DNA of 64,000 nt from Isoptericola chiayiensis (GCF_013149805.1 NZ_JABEZT010000007.1:142557-206556); one strand, 5' to 3'. Shown: positions 40,145-48,910, counted from the stretch's first letter. Translations and numbers: made by a program. The notes: a model not told the origin generated them from the sequence alone.

Positions 40145-40675
40145 TCAGGCGGCAGCGCCCGCCGATTCCTGCTTCTGACGCAGGGCATCGATGACTCGGG
40201 CGACCTGGGTCGGCTTGGCGTTGAAGGCGTAGGCAGCCTGGCTGATCTTGGCCTTCATCGCGCCGGCCGCCTTGGCCAGCAGAACCTCGCGGGACTCGAG
40301 GTCCGCGAGCTTCGTGATCTCCGCAGGGGTCAGGGCGTTCCCGTCGAGGACACCGCCCTTGATGACCAGTGCGGGGTTCGCCTTGGCGAAGTCACGCAGA
40401 CCCTTCGCGGCCTCGACCGGGTCACCGGTCACGAACGCGATCGCGGAGGGACCCTGGAGGTCGGCGTCGAGACCCTCGACACCGGCTTCCTTGGCCGCGA
40501 TGGTGGTCAGCGTGTTCTTCACCACGGCGTAGGTTGCGTTGCCGCGCAGCGACCGCCGCAGCTCCTGGAGCTGCGAGACGGAGAGCCCGCGGTACTCGGT
40601 CAGCACGGCCGCGTTGGAGTCGCGAAGCCTGTTCGCGATCGCTGCGACAGCGGCTGCCTTGTCCGGCCTCGCCAT
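40145..40675 (-). CDS. rplJ: 50S ribosomal protein L10
   Basis: Anchors L7/L12 to the 50S subunit and in many bacteria represses its own mRNA by binding the leader. 176 residues: [40 protein letters not shown] and [20 protein letters not shown] 40675-40673. AAGGA lies 5 nt upstream, just after a hairpin; a leader with attenuator lies further upstream. Confidence 0.98.
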   Translation of the reverse strand: MARPDKAAAVAAIANRLRDSNAAVLTEYRGLSVSQLQELRRSLRGNATYAVVKNTLTTIAAKEAGVEGLDADLQGPSAIAFVTGDPVEAAKGLRDFAKANPALVIKGGVLDGNALTPAEITKLADLESREVLLAKAAGAMKAKISQAAYAFNAKPTQVARVIDALRQKQESAGAAA

Positions 40676-40680
40676 GGCAA

Positions 40681-40704
40681 TCCTTCCGGTGGTGGAGCCA
40701 CCGG
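40681..40704 (-). promoter_or_regulatory. Hairpin adjoining the rplJ ribosome-binding site
   Basis: On the minus strand CCGGTGG, a 5-nt loop, CCACCGG (7-bp perfect stem, 40704-40686), immediately followed by the AAGGA (40685-40681) that serves rplJ. It could tune access to the rplJ start; this is inference. Confidence 0.5.
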
Positions 40705-40723
40705 TCACCCCGGGAAAGAGAAA

Positions 40724-40880
40724 GAGCCCCGGCGCAGGCGCACGGGGCTCGGATGCTCACGGCCGGAGCCGCGGATCGTCATCGTGTCACCTGCGCAGGC
40801 CTCCGCACTCTCGCGGGACTTCGGTCTTCGGCTTCCGGAGCGAGCTCTGGGCAGCCTGGGACGACCGGCGGTCTTGGGTT
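40724..40880 (-). promoter_or_regulatory. L10-type leader with transcription attenuator
   Basis: On the minus strand the rplJ leader contains GCGGAGGCCTGCGCAGGTG (around 40809-40791), which resembles the L10-binding kink-turn region of L10 leader RNAs. It is followed by an 8-bp perfect stem GAGCCCCG/CGGGGCTC (40750-40743 with 40731-40724) and a T-rich tail, the best T-tract terminator in the window. Free L10 could bind and favour termination. The family assignment is from memory; a covariance-model search is needed. The remaining 40881-40939 probably holds the promoter (weak TAGAGT at 40894-40889). Confidence 0.65.
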
Positions 40881-40939
40881 ACCCGTGAACTCTACACGAC
40901 CAGCGGCCCACCACGGTACTCACGCCCACGAGGCGCTCG

Positions 40940-43528
40940 TCACACGGCGGCAGGGCGCCCGTCGACGGAGAGCGGCCCGAAGCACACCAGCGGTACCGGC
41001 TCGGGCTCCGCGGCGACGGCACGGGCGAGCGCCGCAGCAGGGTCGGTCCCCGCCCGCAGCTCGGCGTGCAGGTGCGGCATGACGCGCGCGGCGACGTCGT
41101 CCCGCAGCGGTGCGACCGCGCTCACCACGGCGCGCGCGCCGAGCCGCAGCAGGACGCTCGTCATGCCGAGCGGCTCTCCCCCGAGCCGCACCGAGGCGCG
41201 TCCGGTCTCGCAGGCGGACAGCACGACGACGGCGCCCGAGAGATCGACGCCGTCCAGCTCGTGCGCGTACAGCGGCCCGTCGGCGAGCCGGACGCAGGAG
41301 AACAACGGGTTGTCCGGCTCGTGCACGCCGTGCGCGGCGAGGTGGACCACGTCCGCCCCGGCGATCGCCGCCGTCGTGGCCGCACAGGTCGCCGCCGCCC
41401 CGGACAGCGTCGTCACCTCCCCCCACGTCGCGGCGACGAGGCGGGCCTCCAGCTCGGCGGCACGCAGGCCGGGCCCGGCGACGACGACGGCGCGGGACGG
41501 GCCGGCACCGGACCGGGACTCGTCGTCGCGCCAGCTCACCCACGAGTCGACGCCGGTCGCCACGCCCTCCCGGGACGGGAGCGAGGCCCACGGCACCGAG
41601 AGCAGCTCGCGGCGTGCCGCGACCTGCAGCGGTCCGTCCACCGCGACCGGTCGCAGCAGCAGGTCGTCCAGGCGGGCGAGCGCACGGCGAGCCGAGGTCG
41701 CGGCGACCTCCCGCATCGGCGCCGGGATGAGCGCGTTGGCCAGCACCTCGACGTCCTGGCGCACCCGGCGGGCCAGCTCCGTCACCTCGGACAGCGGCCC
41801 GAGCTCGAGCAGCCGTGCACCCGTGGCGTCGACACGCACCGCCCGCACCTGGTCGGTCAAGAGGTACGACACCACCGTCGTGCCCGACGACGCCGACCGC
41901 AGCCGGGCGATTACGGCCCGCGCCGTGGTGGGCTCCGGCACCAGGCCTTCCCCCGGCCCCGAGAGCTGCCAGGACCGCCGACGCGCCTGGTCCTGGAGCC
42001 GCCGTGCCTCCTTCGTGCCGCGATCGGCCGCCGCACGGTCCTTCGGGTCCGCGCTGCCGGCCAGCTCGCGGGCCTCCTCGGCGGCGGTGCGTGCCCGGGT
42101 CAGCAGCTCGGCGAGCTCCTCGTCCTGAGGCGGTCGCACCCGGGCGGCCCCGGCGTACGCGGCACGCCCGCGCTCGGTGGCGTCGAACACCGCCGCGGCG
42201 CGACCCGTGGCCAACGCCGCCTCGACGTCGACCCGTGCCAGGCGGGATCCGTGCGCGGCGGCGGCCGTGACGGCGTCCACCGAACCGAGGCGCGCCCGAT
42301 GGTCCGCGAGCACCCGCAGGCCGCGGCGCACGGCGAGCAGGCCCCGGCGGCGATCCCCCGCAGCGAAGGCGACCTGCGCACGGACCGACTCGTGGTGGAT
42401 GCGCAGCGGGAGGGGGCAGGTGGTCAGACGCCGGACGCCCGCCACGATCGTCTGCGCACGCTCGACGTCGCCCGCGAGCAGCGCCCACTCCGCCGCGAGC
42501 AGCCGTGCCCCGGCTCCCGCCTCACGACTCGCCAGAACGCTGCCGTCCACTGCGGACAGAGCGAGCGTCTCCTCGCAGCGGCGGCGCAGGGTCGACCGGC
42601 GCGGGCCGGCACGGCGGTCCAGCTCCAGCCGTGCCTCGAGCGCGACGAGCTCCGACTGCAGGGCCCAGCCGTCGTTCCCGACCCGGGCGAAGACGCGCCG
42701 GGCACCGCGCGCCCACCGCACCGCTTCCTCCGGCCGACGCAGCAGCAGGGCGCAGCGTGCGCGAGCGAGCATGGTGTCCGCGAGCTCGCCGGTCAGGTCG
42801 TCCGCGGCCAGCAGGTCGGCGCACTCGGCCAGCACCTGCTCCGCCTCGGTCACCAGGCCCGCGTCGAGGAGCACCTGGGCCCGTGTCGACTCGGACCAGC
42901 CGTCCGGTCCCCCGGGCTGAAGACGTGCCGCCTCGTCGAGCTGCGAGAGCGCCGCCGGGAAGTCGCCCTGCTGATACCTGGCGTAGCCGAGGTTGAGCAG
43001 CGCGAAGGCCGCGTACCGGTCGTCCCCGATCTCGCGCGCGTGGAACAGGGCCAGCTCGTGGTCGGACACGACCTCCCCGAGGTCGCCGCACTCGAGCTGG
43101 GCGGCCGCACGATTGATGCGCAGGACGGCCTGGTCACGATGGTTCGTCGTGTCCACGGTCGCCAGCGCCCGGTCGAAGGAAGCCACCGCCTGGCGCGCGC
43201 GGCCGGCCCGGAGGAGCAGCAGCCCCTCCTGTCCGTGCGCGAGCGCCTCCCAGCTCTCCTCCCCCGCGGCGACCGACAGTGCGAGAGCATCCTCGACGAG
43301 GCGCCGCGCGGCCTCGAGGTCACCGGTCAGCGCGTGCGTGCACGCCGCCTGACCGATCAGCGCACGCACGCGCATCTCGACCACCCACGGGCCGTGAACC
43401 GCAGGGTCCAGCGGCCCGACGTCCTTCAGCAGCCCCCGGTAGGCTCGCGAGGCAGGGCGCACCTTCGACGCAGCGTTGAGCTCCTGCGCCTCGCGGAGAC
43501 GTTCGTCGAACGTGGTCCTGCTGGTCAC
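40940..43528 (-). CDS. TPR-CHAT cysteine protease-like protein
   Basis: An 862-residue cytoplasmic protein, last gene of the sigma-S8-CHAT cassette. Residues about 20-460 are helical repeats of TPR type (for example ALLNLGYARYQQGDFPAALS, AHGQEGLLLLRAGRARQAVA). Residues about 560-862 form a CHAT (caspase-HetF-associated with TPRs) domain. Its catalytic dyad is intact: His733 in HLAAHGVHEPDNPLFS and Cys773 in VVLSACETGRA. CHAT proteins are clan CD proteases related to caspases and separases, often switched on by a partner. No signal peptide or membrane segment. GTG start 43528-43526, 15 nt after the S8 gene. The target is unknown; the neighbours are the best candidates. Confidence 0.88.
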   Translation of the reverse strand: MTSRTTFDERLREAQELNAASKVRPASRAYRGLLKDVGPLDPAVHGPWVVEMRVRALIGQAACTHALTGDLEAARRLVEDALALSVAAGEESWEALAHGQEGLLLLRAGRARQAVASFDRALATVDTTNHRDQAVLRINRAAAQLECGDLGEVVSDHELALFHAREIGDDRYAAFALLNLGYARYQQGDFPAALSQLDEAARLQPGGPDGWSESTRAQVLLDAGLVTEAEQVLAECADLLAADDLTGELADTMLARARCALLLRRPEEAVRWARGARRVFARVGNDGWALQSELVALEARLELDRRAGPRRSTLRRRCEETLALSAVDGSVLASREAGAGARLLAAEWALLAGDVERAQTIVAGVRRLTTCPLPLRIHHESVRAQVAFAAGDRRRGLLAVRRGLRVLADHRARLGSVDAVTAAAAHGSRLARVDVEAALATGRAAAVFDATERGRAAYAGAARVRPPQDEELAELLTRARTAAEEARELAGSADPKDRAAADRGTKEARRLQDQARRRSWQLSGPGEGLVPEPTTARAVIARLRSASSGTTVVSYLLTDQVRAVRVDATGARLLELGPLSEVTELARRVRQDVEVLANALIPAPMREVAATSARRALARLDDLLLRPVAVDGPLQVAARRELLSVPWASLPSREGVATGVDSWVSWRDDESRSGAGPSRAVVVAGPGLRAAELEARLVAATWGEVTTLSGAAATCAATTAAIAGADVVHLAAHGVHEPDNPLFSCVRLADGPLYAHELDGVDLSGAVVVLSACETGRASVRLGGEPLGMTSVLLRLGARAVVSAVAPLRDDVAARVMPHLHAELRAGTDPAAALARAVAAEPEPVPLVCFGPLSVDGRPAAV

Positions 43529-43543
43529 CCGGGGCTACCCCTC

Positions 43544-45304
43544 CTATGTCACGGAGCCCTCGCCCCCGTCGCCCGTACCGGTGACGGCGAGGGAAGTCGC
43601 GCGGGTCACAGCATCCCACGCCACCTCCACGGCGTTGCCGGCCCGGACCTCGGCCGACAGCAGGGCCTGCGCGACCTCGGCTGCGAGGTAGGGCGCTGCG
43701 AAGGACGTCCCGCTCCAGGTGGCGTAGCCCCCGGTGAAGTCGTCGGGATCCACCGTGGCTCGGATGCCGGGGCGCAGGCGTTCGGGGAGGCGAGCCTCCG
43801 GCGTCTCGGGACCGTCGATCGTCGTCGGCATGGTCGACAGCACCGCGGCCCCGGGACGCACGCAGGTGACCCAGCCGCCGTCGTTGCTGAAGATCGCCGT
43901 CGTGCCGTCGGGGTTGGCGGCCCCGGCCACGAGCAACGGCGGATGGGCAGAGGTGAGCTGATCGGCACCGGCGGGCCGGGGCCCGTCGTCGACCTGGGCG
44001 ACGCGCGGCGCCCACGCCGCGGGGAACATCGGGCGGGTGGTGCCGTCGTTGCCCGAGGCGAGAACCACGACGACTCCCGCTCGCCGAAGTGCGCGCAGCA
44101 CTCGTCGCAGGGGCCCGTCGTACCCGTAGTCCTCCGGCTGCTCGTGGTAGTAGCCCATGGCCAGGACGACGACGTCGACCTGGTGGTAGCCCGCGTGGCC
44201 GGCAACCCCTCGACGGTGGTACCGCAGCAGCCGCCACAGCGTGTGCAGCATCTCCCACTCCGGGATGTCACCAGAACCGCCGAAGGCCCGGACCGCCATG
44301 ATCACGGCATCGGGGCAGACCTGGTGGACGACGCCGGCCATGAACGTGCCGTGGCCCGCCACCGGATCCAGCGGTCCCGTCAGCGGATCGACGCTGAGCC
44401 CACCGAACTCGGCGTCCTCCGAGTCGATCGCCGGGACGGGGAACGTGCCGACCGGGCGTCCGTCGAGAGCCGCTGTGCGCACGACGACCGGGCTGTCCTG
44501 CGGGTCCTGCGGGTCGTAGTCTCCGAACCAGGGATGTGACCCGACACCCGTGTCGACCACGGCGACGACGGGCCGGCGCGTGCCGTCCGCGGCCTCCCAC
44601 GGCGTCGGACCGTCGTCGAGCGTGCGCCGTGGCGGGCCACCGAGGTAGCGCACCGGTGTCAGACCACCGGTGCCGGGCGTGCCGTACTCGTCGATCGCGC
44701 CCACCGGCAACGGCGTCGACCGGGGCCGGGCGACCGGGACGAACGGCAGCGGTGTCGACTTCCCCCGACGCTGGGCGCGCAGCACGTGGTCGAGCCCGAC
44801 CCGGGGCGTCGGCCGGTCGCCCTCGTCCTCGGCGTCCGGCGAGTCCAGGCCGCCGAGCTCGGCCGTGATGCGCTCCAGGACCTGCCAGACGTCGACCTCG
44901 AGATCGTCGTCGCGCTCCGGGACGAGTCGCAGCGCGTACCCGAACGTCTCGTCCTCAACGTCGTCCACGGCCAGGTCGCCGAGGGTCCCGTCGTAGACCA
45001 CCCGGTAGCCCATCTGCGTGGCGATCCGCCGGACTCCGTCGATCCACTCCGTCGGCTCCTCCGTTCCGGCCCAGGGCTCGAGCCCGGTGACGGCACCCTG
45101 GCCGCCGGCGGTCAACGCGTCCGCCTCGGGCGTCACGACCCGGCGCAACGCGTCGGGCAGCTCACCCCGGACGATGAGCCGGTCGGCGACGTAGTCCGTC
45201 TCGCCCACCCGGGAGGCACCCGGGCTCCGGCGAACCCGCTCTGGGTCCAGGTGCCGGACGGGCCGCCGACCCCCCGCGGCGTCGGCGATGGTCGTCTCGC
45301 TCAC
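43544..45304 (-). CDS. Cytoplasmic S8 (subtilisin-like) serine protease
   Basis: A 586-residue protease with a complete subtilase catalytic set: Asp251 (VVAVVDTGV), His318 (GHGTFMAGVV), the oxyanion Asn419 (LASGND) and Ser534 (WSGTSFAAP). The first 240 residues are unusual: acidic and Arg/Pro-rich with no signal peptide. They could be a regulatory or recognition domain rather than a classical I9 propeptide, which I do not recognise. The protein therefore probably works inside the cell. GTG start 45304-45302 with GAGGAG upstream. It lies 68 nt after the small unknown gene and 15 nt before the CHAT gene. Confidence 0.9.
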   Translation of the reverse strand: MSETTIADAAGGRRPVRHLDPERVRRSPGASRVGETDYVADRLIVRGELPDALRRVVTPEADALTAGGQGAVTGLEPWAGTEEPTEWIDGVRRIATQMGYRVVYDGTLGDLAVDDVEDETFGYALRLVPERDDDLEVDVWQVLERITAELGGLDSPDAEDEGDRPTPRVGLDHVLRAQRRGKSTPLPFVPVARPRSTPLPVGAIDEYGTPGTGGLTPVRYLGGPPRRTLDDGPTPWEAADGTRRPVVAVVDTGVGSHPWFGDYDPQDPQDSPVVVRTAALDGRPVGTFPVPAIDSEDAEFGGLSVDPLTGPLDPVAGHGTFMAGVVHQVCPDAVIMAVRAFGGSGDIPEWEMLHTLWRLLRYHRRGVAGHAGYHQVDVVVLAMGYYHEQPEDYGYDGPLRRVLRALRRAGVVVVLASGNDGTTRPMFPAAWAPRVAQVDDGPRPAGADQLTSAHPPLLVAGAANPDGTTAIFSNDGGWVTCVRPGAAVLSTMPTTIDGPETPEARLPERLRPGIRATVDPDDFTGGYATWSGTSFAAPYLAAEVAQALLSAEVRAGNAVEVAWDAVTRATSLAVTGTGDGGEGSVT

Positions 45305-45372
45305 GTGCTCCTCCTCGAGTCAGGGCACGACGCTCCGGCCCCGTCGGTGGTCGTGGGTGTGTCGTGGTGCGG

Positions 45373-45873
45373 CTAGAGCTCGACGACCGGCGTCGTCACC
45401 GGCGTCTCGCCCTGGCGGATCAGCAGGCTGGCCGGGCCGCGCGGGACGTCGTCGATCACGAAGCGCCCGTCCTCGTCTGACGTCGTGGTGCGCGGATCCT
45501 CGTCGGGGCGACGCAGCTCGATCGCGAGCGGCGCCGCCGGGGCCAGCCAGCCGTCGACGCGGACGGTGTCCCGGTCACCGCCGGCGGACAGCGCGATCAT
45601 GACGGTGAGTCGTTCGTGCGTGAAGGTGATGGTGCGGGTCTCGACCGGGGCGTCGCTGCGCACCGAGCCCACCGGGGCCTCGACGACCTGCAGCTCCATG
45701 ACCTCGGCCTCCAGCCCGGCCAGCGTCATCGCGAACAGGGACCGCTCGGTCAGACCGTCCGGCACGGGATCCAGGCGCTCGTCCAGCGCCGCGACCCGCG
45801 CGAGCAGCGCGGCGTCGGACGCGTCGAACGCCTGGTCGGCGCCCGGCACGTCGTCGAACTCGGTCATGTCCAT
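45373..45873 (-). CDS. Unrecognised small protein linked to sigma factor and proteases
   Basis: 166 residues, soluble, acidic. Residues about 12-60 look helical and Leu/Ala-rich (DAALLARVAALDERLDPVPD, LTERSLFAMTLAGLEAEVME). Residues about 70-166 are beta-rich and resemble a carboxypeptidase-regulatory/Ig-like sandwich (TVRVDGWLAPAAPLAIELRR, DEDGRFVIDDVPRGPASLLI). I do not recognise a named family. The ATG 45873-45871 overlaps the end of the sigma gene and has GGGGAG 6 nt upstream; a second ATG two codons on would give an ATGA overlap. Position directly after the sigma gene suggests an anti-sigma factor or an adaptor and protease target. That is inference; no zinc-binding anti-sigma motif is visible. 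Confidence 0.7.
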   Translation of the reverse strand: MDMTEFDDVPGADQAFDASDAALLARVAALDERLDPVPDGLTERSLFAMTLAGLEAEVMELQVVEAPVGSVRSDAPVETRTITFTHERLTVMIALSAGGDRDTVRVDGWLAPAAPLAIELRRPDEDPRTTTSDEDGRFVIDDVPRGPASLLIRQGETPVTTPVVEL

Positions 45874-46472
45874 GAGGTCTCCCCTCGTTCGGTGAGGACG
45901 GTGCGCAGCTTGGCCAGGCACCGCCCCCGCGTGGCGCCGATGCTCCCGACCGGCATGCCGATCGCGGCGGAGATGGAGCGGTAGTCCGGGCGGTCGGCGA
46001 GCGAGACGAGCCGGAGCAGCTCACGGCAGCGCTCCGGCAGCTCCGCGAGGGCCGCCCACAGCGCGCGGTCCCGCTCGTTGCGCAGCACCTCGGCCTCCGG
46101 CCCGGGGGCCGGGTCCGGCAACGTCGTCGTGGTCTCGGCGTCGTCGTCCGGCAGCTCGGTGCGCCGCACGTCGTCGGTGCGGTCCTTGCGCACCGCCTCC
46201 CACGCGGCCCGCCGCGCCGTGACCAGGAGCCACTTGAGCGTGGCCTTCGGCTCGTCGATGGAGTCGGCGTGCCGCACCAGGGCGGCCCACGTCTGCTGCA
46301 CGACGTCGTCCGCCCCCTCGCGTGCCACGCCCTGCGAACGGACGGTGCGCCACAGCAGCGGGTTCGCCTCGCGGACGAACCCGCTCATCGCGTCCGGCCG
46401 GCCCTCCCGGAAGGCGAGCAGGGCCTCGGCGGCCCGGTCACCCAGGCTCGATGTCTCGGCAGGACGGTTCAT
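45864..46472 (-). CDS. Sigma-70 family RNA polymerase sigma factor (ECF-like)
   Basis: 202 residues with sigma region 2 (about 15-85, AREGADDVVQQTWAALVRHA, ATLKWLLVTARRAAWEAVRK) and region 4 (about 135-200, LPERCRELLRLVSLADRPDY followed by a helix-turn-helix with GMPVGSIGATRGRCLAKLR), joined by an acidic Asp/Glu/Pro linker. No region 1.1 or 3, as in ECF factors. The regulon cannot be read from the sequence. ATG 46472-46470 has GAGGAG 3-4 nt upstream. First gene of the cassette; an inverted repeat lies about 55 nt upstream. Confidence 0.92.
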   Translation of the reverse strand: MNRPAETSSLGDRAAEALLAFREGRPDAMSGFVREANPLLWRTVRSQGVAREGADDVVQQTWAALVRHADSIDEPKATLKWLLVTARRAAWEAVRKDRTDDVRRTELPDDDAETTTTLPDPAPGPEAEVLRNERDRALWAALAELPERCRELLRLVSLADRPDYRSISAAIGMPVGSIGATRGRCLAKLRTVLTERGETSWT

Positions 46473-46526
46473 GGCTCCTCGTGCGGCTCCGGCGACGTAC
46501 CCGGACTCGGGTGGACGCACCGAGCC

Positions 46527-46545
46527 TAGGGTGGCGTCCCGCCAC
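46527..46545. promoter_or_regulatory. Inverted repeat upstream of the sigma gene
   Basis: GGGTGGC, 5 nt, GCCACCC: a perfect 7-bp inverted repeat. A further direct GGGTGGC copy lies about 21 bp upstream on the minus strand. It lies between the rplA terminator and the sigma start, so it is a candidate operator or promoter element for the cassette. Confidence 0.4.
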
Positions 46546-46673
46546 CCGCGGCTGTCCGGCCTGCCACCCATCAGATTTCACCCTCCGCTCGGCAGTGTCA
46601 CCTGGTGGGAGGGACACCCGGGCGTCCTGATACGTCCGATCCGGAAGAACTCCGGGAGAGCTCGGGGAGAACG

Positions 46674-46715
46674 ACGAACGGCCCGGCACCCCCTCGGGGG
46701 TACCGGGCCGTTCGT
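46674..46715 (-). terminator. Terminator after rplA
   Basis: 13-bp perfect stem (46674-46686 with 46703-46715) with further C/G pairing inside, 15 nt past the rplA stop on the minus strand. It isolates rplK-rplA from the sigma-protease cassette. Confidence 0.85.
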
Positions 46716-46729
46716 GCGGAGCGGGAGGC

Positions 46730-47437
46730 TCAGGCCTCCGTGAGCTTCGCCGTCTTCGACTGGTCGAGCGGGATGCCCGGACCGAACGTCGTCGTCAGCG
46801 TCGCCTTGGTGATGTAGCGGCCCTTCGAGGACGACGGCTTCAGACGCAGGACCTCGTCCAGCGCGGCGCCGTAGTTCTCCACCAGCGCGGACTCGTCGAA
46901 CGAGGCCTTGCCGATGATGAAGTGCAGGTTCGCGTGCTTGTCGACACGGAACTCGATCTTGCCGCCCTTGATGTCGGACACGGCCTTGGTGACGTCCATG
47001 GTCACGGTGCCGGTCTTCGGGTTCGGCATGAGGCCACGGGGACCGAGGACCTTACCGAGACGACCGACCTTGCCCATGAGGTCCGGCGTCGCGACGGCGG
47101 CGTCGAAGTCCGTGTAACCGCCGGCGACCTTCGCGATGAGCTCGTCGCCACCGACCTCGTCGGCACCGGCCGCGGCGGCCTCCTCGGCCTTCGGGCCGTT
47201 GGCGAAGACGATCACGCGAGAGGTCTTACCGGTGCCGTGCGGCAGGTTGACCGTGCCGCGGACCAGCTGGTCGGCCTTGCGGGGGTCGACGCCCAGGCGG
47301 AAGACGACCTCGACGGTCGCGTCGGCCTTGGTCGACGCCGTCTCCTTGGCCAGCTTCACGGCCTCGAGCGGGGTGTACAGGGTGTCGCGGTCGATCTTCG
47401 CCGCGGCGGCGCGGTACGCCTTGCTGCGCTGTGCCAT
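46730..47437 (-). CDS. rplA: 50S ribosomal protein L1
   Basis: L1-stalk protein and translational repressor of its own operon in many bacteria. 235 residues: [59 protein letters not shown] 47437-47435 chosen for AAGGAG 7 nt upstream; another ATG two codons earlier is less well placed. Normally followed by rplJ, but here the four-gene cassette intervenes. Confidence 0.98.
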   Translation of the reverse strand: MAQRSKAYRAAAAKIDRDTLYTPLEAVKLAKETASTKADATVEVVFRLGVDPRKADQLVRGTVNLPHGTGKTSRVIVFANGPKAEEAAAAGADEVGGDELIAKVAGGYTDFDAAVATPDLMGKVGRLGKVLGPRGLMPNPKTGTVTMDVTKAVSDIKGGKIEFRVDKHANLHFIIGKASFDESALVENYGAALDEVLRLKPSSSKGRYITKATLTTTFGPGIPLDQSKTAKLTEA

Positions 47438-47520
47438 CTGCATTCTCCTTGCTGCAGTCGTGGTCGTCGGGTCTGCGCAGACCCTCCCACGTGCCCGACG
47501 GCGGTCGTCGGGTCTTCGTC

Positions 47521-47542
47521 CTCCCGGCCGCGGGGCCGGGAG
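47521..47542 (-). terminator. Hairpin between rplK and rplA
   Basis: 9-bp perfect stem (CTCCCGGCC/GGCCGGGAG) with a 4-nt loop, 7 nt past the rplK stop on the minus strand. Possibly an attenuator or stability element rather than a full terminator. Confidence 0.5.
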
Positions 47543-47549
47543 CCCAGGA

Positions 47550-47981
47550 TCAGTCCTGGACGGTGATGCCCATCGAACGGGCGGTGCCGGCGATGATCTT
47601 CTTCGCGGCGTCGATGTCGTTCGCGTTGATGTCCGGCATCTTGGTCTCGGCGATCTCACGGACCTGGTCCTGGGTGAGCTGCGCGACCTTGACGGTGTGC
47701 GGGGTCGAGGAGCCCTTGGCCACGCCGGCGGCCTTCTTGATGAGCTCGGCGGCCGGCGGGGTCTTGGTGATGAAGGTGAAGGAGCGGTCCTCGTAGACCG
47801 TGATCTCCACCGGCACCACGTTGCCGCGCTGCGACTCGGTCGCGGCGTTGTAGGCCTTGCAGAACTCCATGATGTTCACGCCGTGCTGACCCAGCGCGGG
47901 GCCGATCGGCGGGGCGGGGTTCGCGGCGCCCGCCTGGATCTGGAGCTTGATGAGGCCGGCGACCTTCTTCTTGGGAGGCAT
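47550..47981 (-). CDS. rplK: 50S ribosomal protein L11
   Basis: GTPase-centre protein and the target region of thiopeptides. 143 residues: [40 protein letters not shown] and the C-terminal rRNA-binding domain. The Pro-rich N-terminal helix contacted by thiostrepton is conserved. ATG 47981-47979. Confidence 0.98.
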   Translation of the reverse strand: MPPKKKVAGLIKLQIQAGAANPAPPIGPALGQHGVNIMEFCKAYNAATESQRGNVVPVEITVYEDRSFTFITKTPPAAELIKKAAGVAKGSSTPHTVKVAQLTQDQVREIAETKMPDINANDIDAAKKIIAGTARSMGITVQD

Positions 47982-48055
47982 GTTGCTACCACTTTCTGTT
48001 GCTGGGCCGACGCCGTGGGCGATGACCCGGTTGCATGGTCGTGCCGCTCGCGCGG

Positions 48056-48075
48056 CGCGCCGGAGGACCGGCGCG
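48056..48075 (-). terminator. Hairpin after nusG
   Basis: 8-bp perfect stem (CGCGCCGG/CCGGCGCG) with a 4-nt loop, 4 nt past the nusG stop on the minus strand, before rplK. Confidence 0.5.
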
Positions 48076-48079
48076 ACGG

Positions 48080-48910
48080 TCAGATCTTGGCGACCTGGTT
48101 GAACGACAGCTCGACCGGGGTCTCCCGGCCGAAGATGGACACGAGGACCTTGAGCTTCTGGGCCTCGGCGTTGATCTCGGAGATCGTGGCGGGCAGCGTG
48201 TCGAACGGACCGTCGGTGACGGTGACCGACTCGCCGACCTCGAAGTCGACCTCGATCGCGGGACGCGCTGCGGCGTCGGACGAACCACCGGCGGCCGCGG
48301 CAGCGGTCTGCTTGGCCGGCGCCTGCTCGAGCATGGTCGGGGCGAGCATGCTGAAGACCTCGTCCAGCGACAGCGGCACCGGCTGGTGGGTGTGCCCGAC
48401 GAACCCGGTGACGCCCGGGGTGTGGCGCACGGCGCCCCACGACTCGTCGGTGAGGTCCATGCGCACGAGGACGTAACCCGGGATCCGGACGCGGCGGACG
48501 GTCTTCTTCTGCGCGTTCTTGATCTCGGTCACCTCCTCCATGGGGACCTCGACCTGGAAGATGTAGTCCTCCATGTTGAGGCTCTGGGTGCGGTTCTCCA
48601 GGTTGACCTTCACCCGGTTCTCGTACCCCGCGTAGGAGTGGATGACGTACCAGTCGCCGAGCTGGCCGCGCAGCGTGCGCTTCAGCTCCTCGGCCGGGTC
48701 CTCGATCTCCGCGTCGACGGGCGCCTCGGCGTCCGCCGCCTGGTCGGTGGCGTCGTCCTCGCCGCTCTCGACGTCCTGCTCGACCTCGGACTGCTCGTCC
48801 TGCTCCGTGGCGTCCGCGTCGGCGGGCACGTCGAGGTCGGCCTCGGCGCCGGTGGCGTCGGGCTGCGTGGGGTCGACGTTCTCCGTCTGCTCCAGAGGAT
48901 CCTGGGACAC
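48080..48910 (-). CDS. nusG: Transcription termination/antitermination protein NusG
   Basis: Binds RNA polymerase and couples it to Rho or the ribosome. 276 residues against about 180 in E. coli. The first 80 are an acidic Asp/Glu/Ala extension, followed by the NGN domain ([40 protein letters not shown]). An Ala-rich linker (about 200-220) leads to the KOW domain ([20 protein letters not shown]). Acidic extensions are usual in Actinobacteria. GTG start 48910-48908, 59 nt after secE. Confidence 0.97.
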   Translation of the reverse strand: MSQDPLEQTENVDPTQPDATGAEADLDVPADADATEQDEQSEVEQDVESGEDDATDQAADAEAPVDAEIEDPAEELKRTLRGQLGDWYVIHSYAGYENRVKVNLENRTQSLNMEDYIFQVEVPMEEVTEIKNAQKKTVRRVRIPGYVLVRMDLTDESWGAVRHTPGVTGFVGHTHQPVPLSLDEVFSMLAPTMLEQAPAKQTAAAAAGGSSDAAARPAIEVDFEVGESVTVTDGPFDTLPATISEINAEAQKLKVLVSIFGRETPVELSFNQVAKI

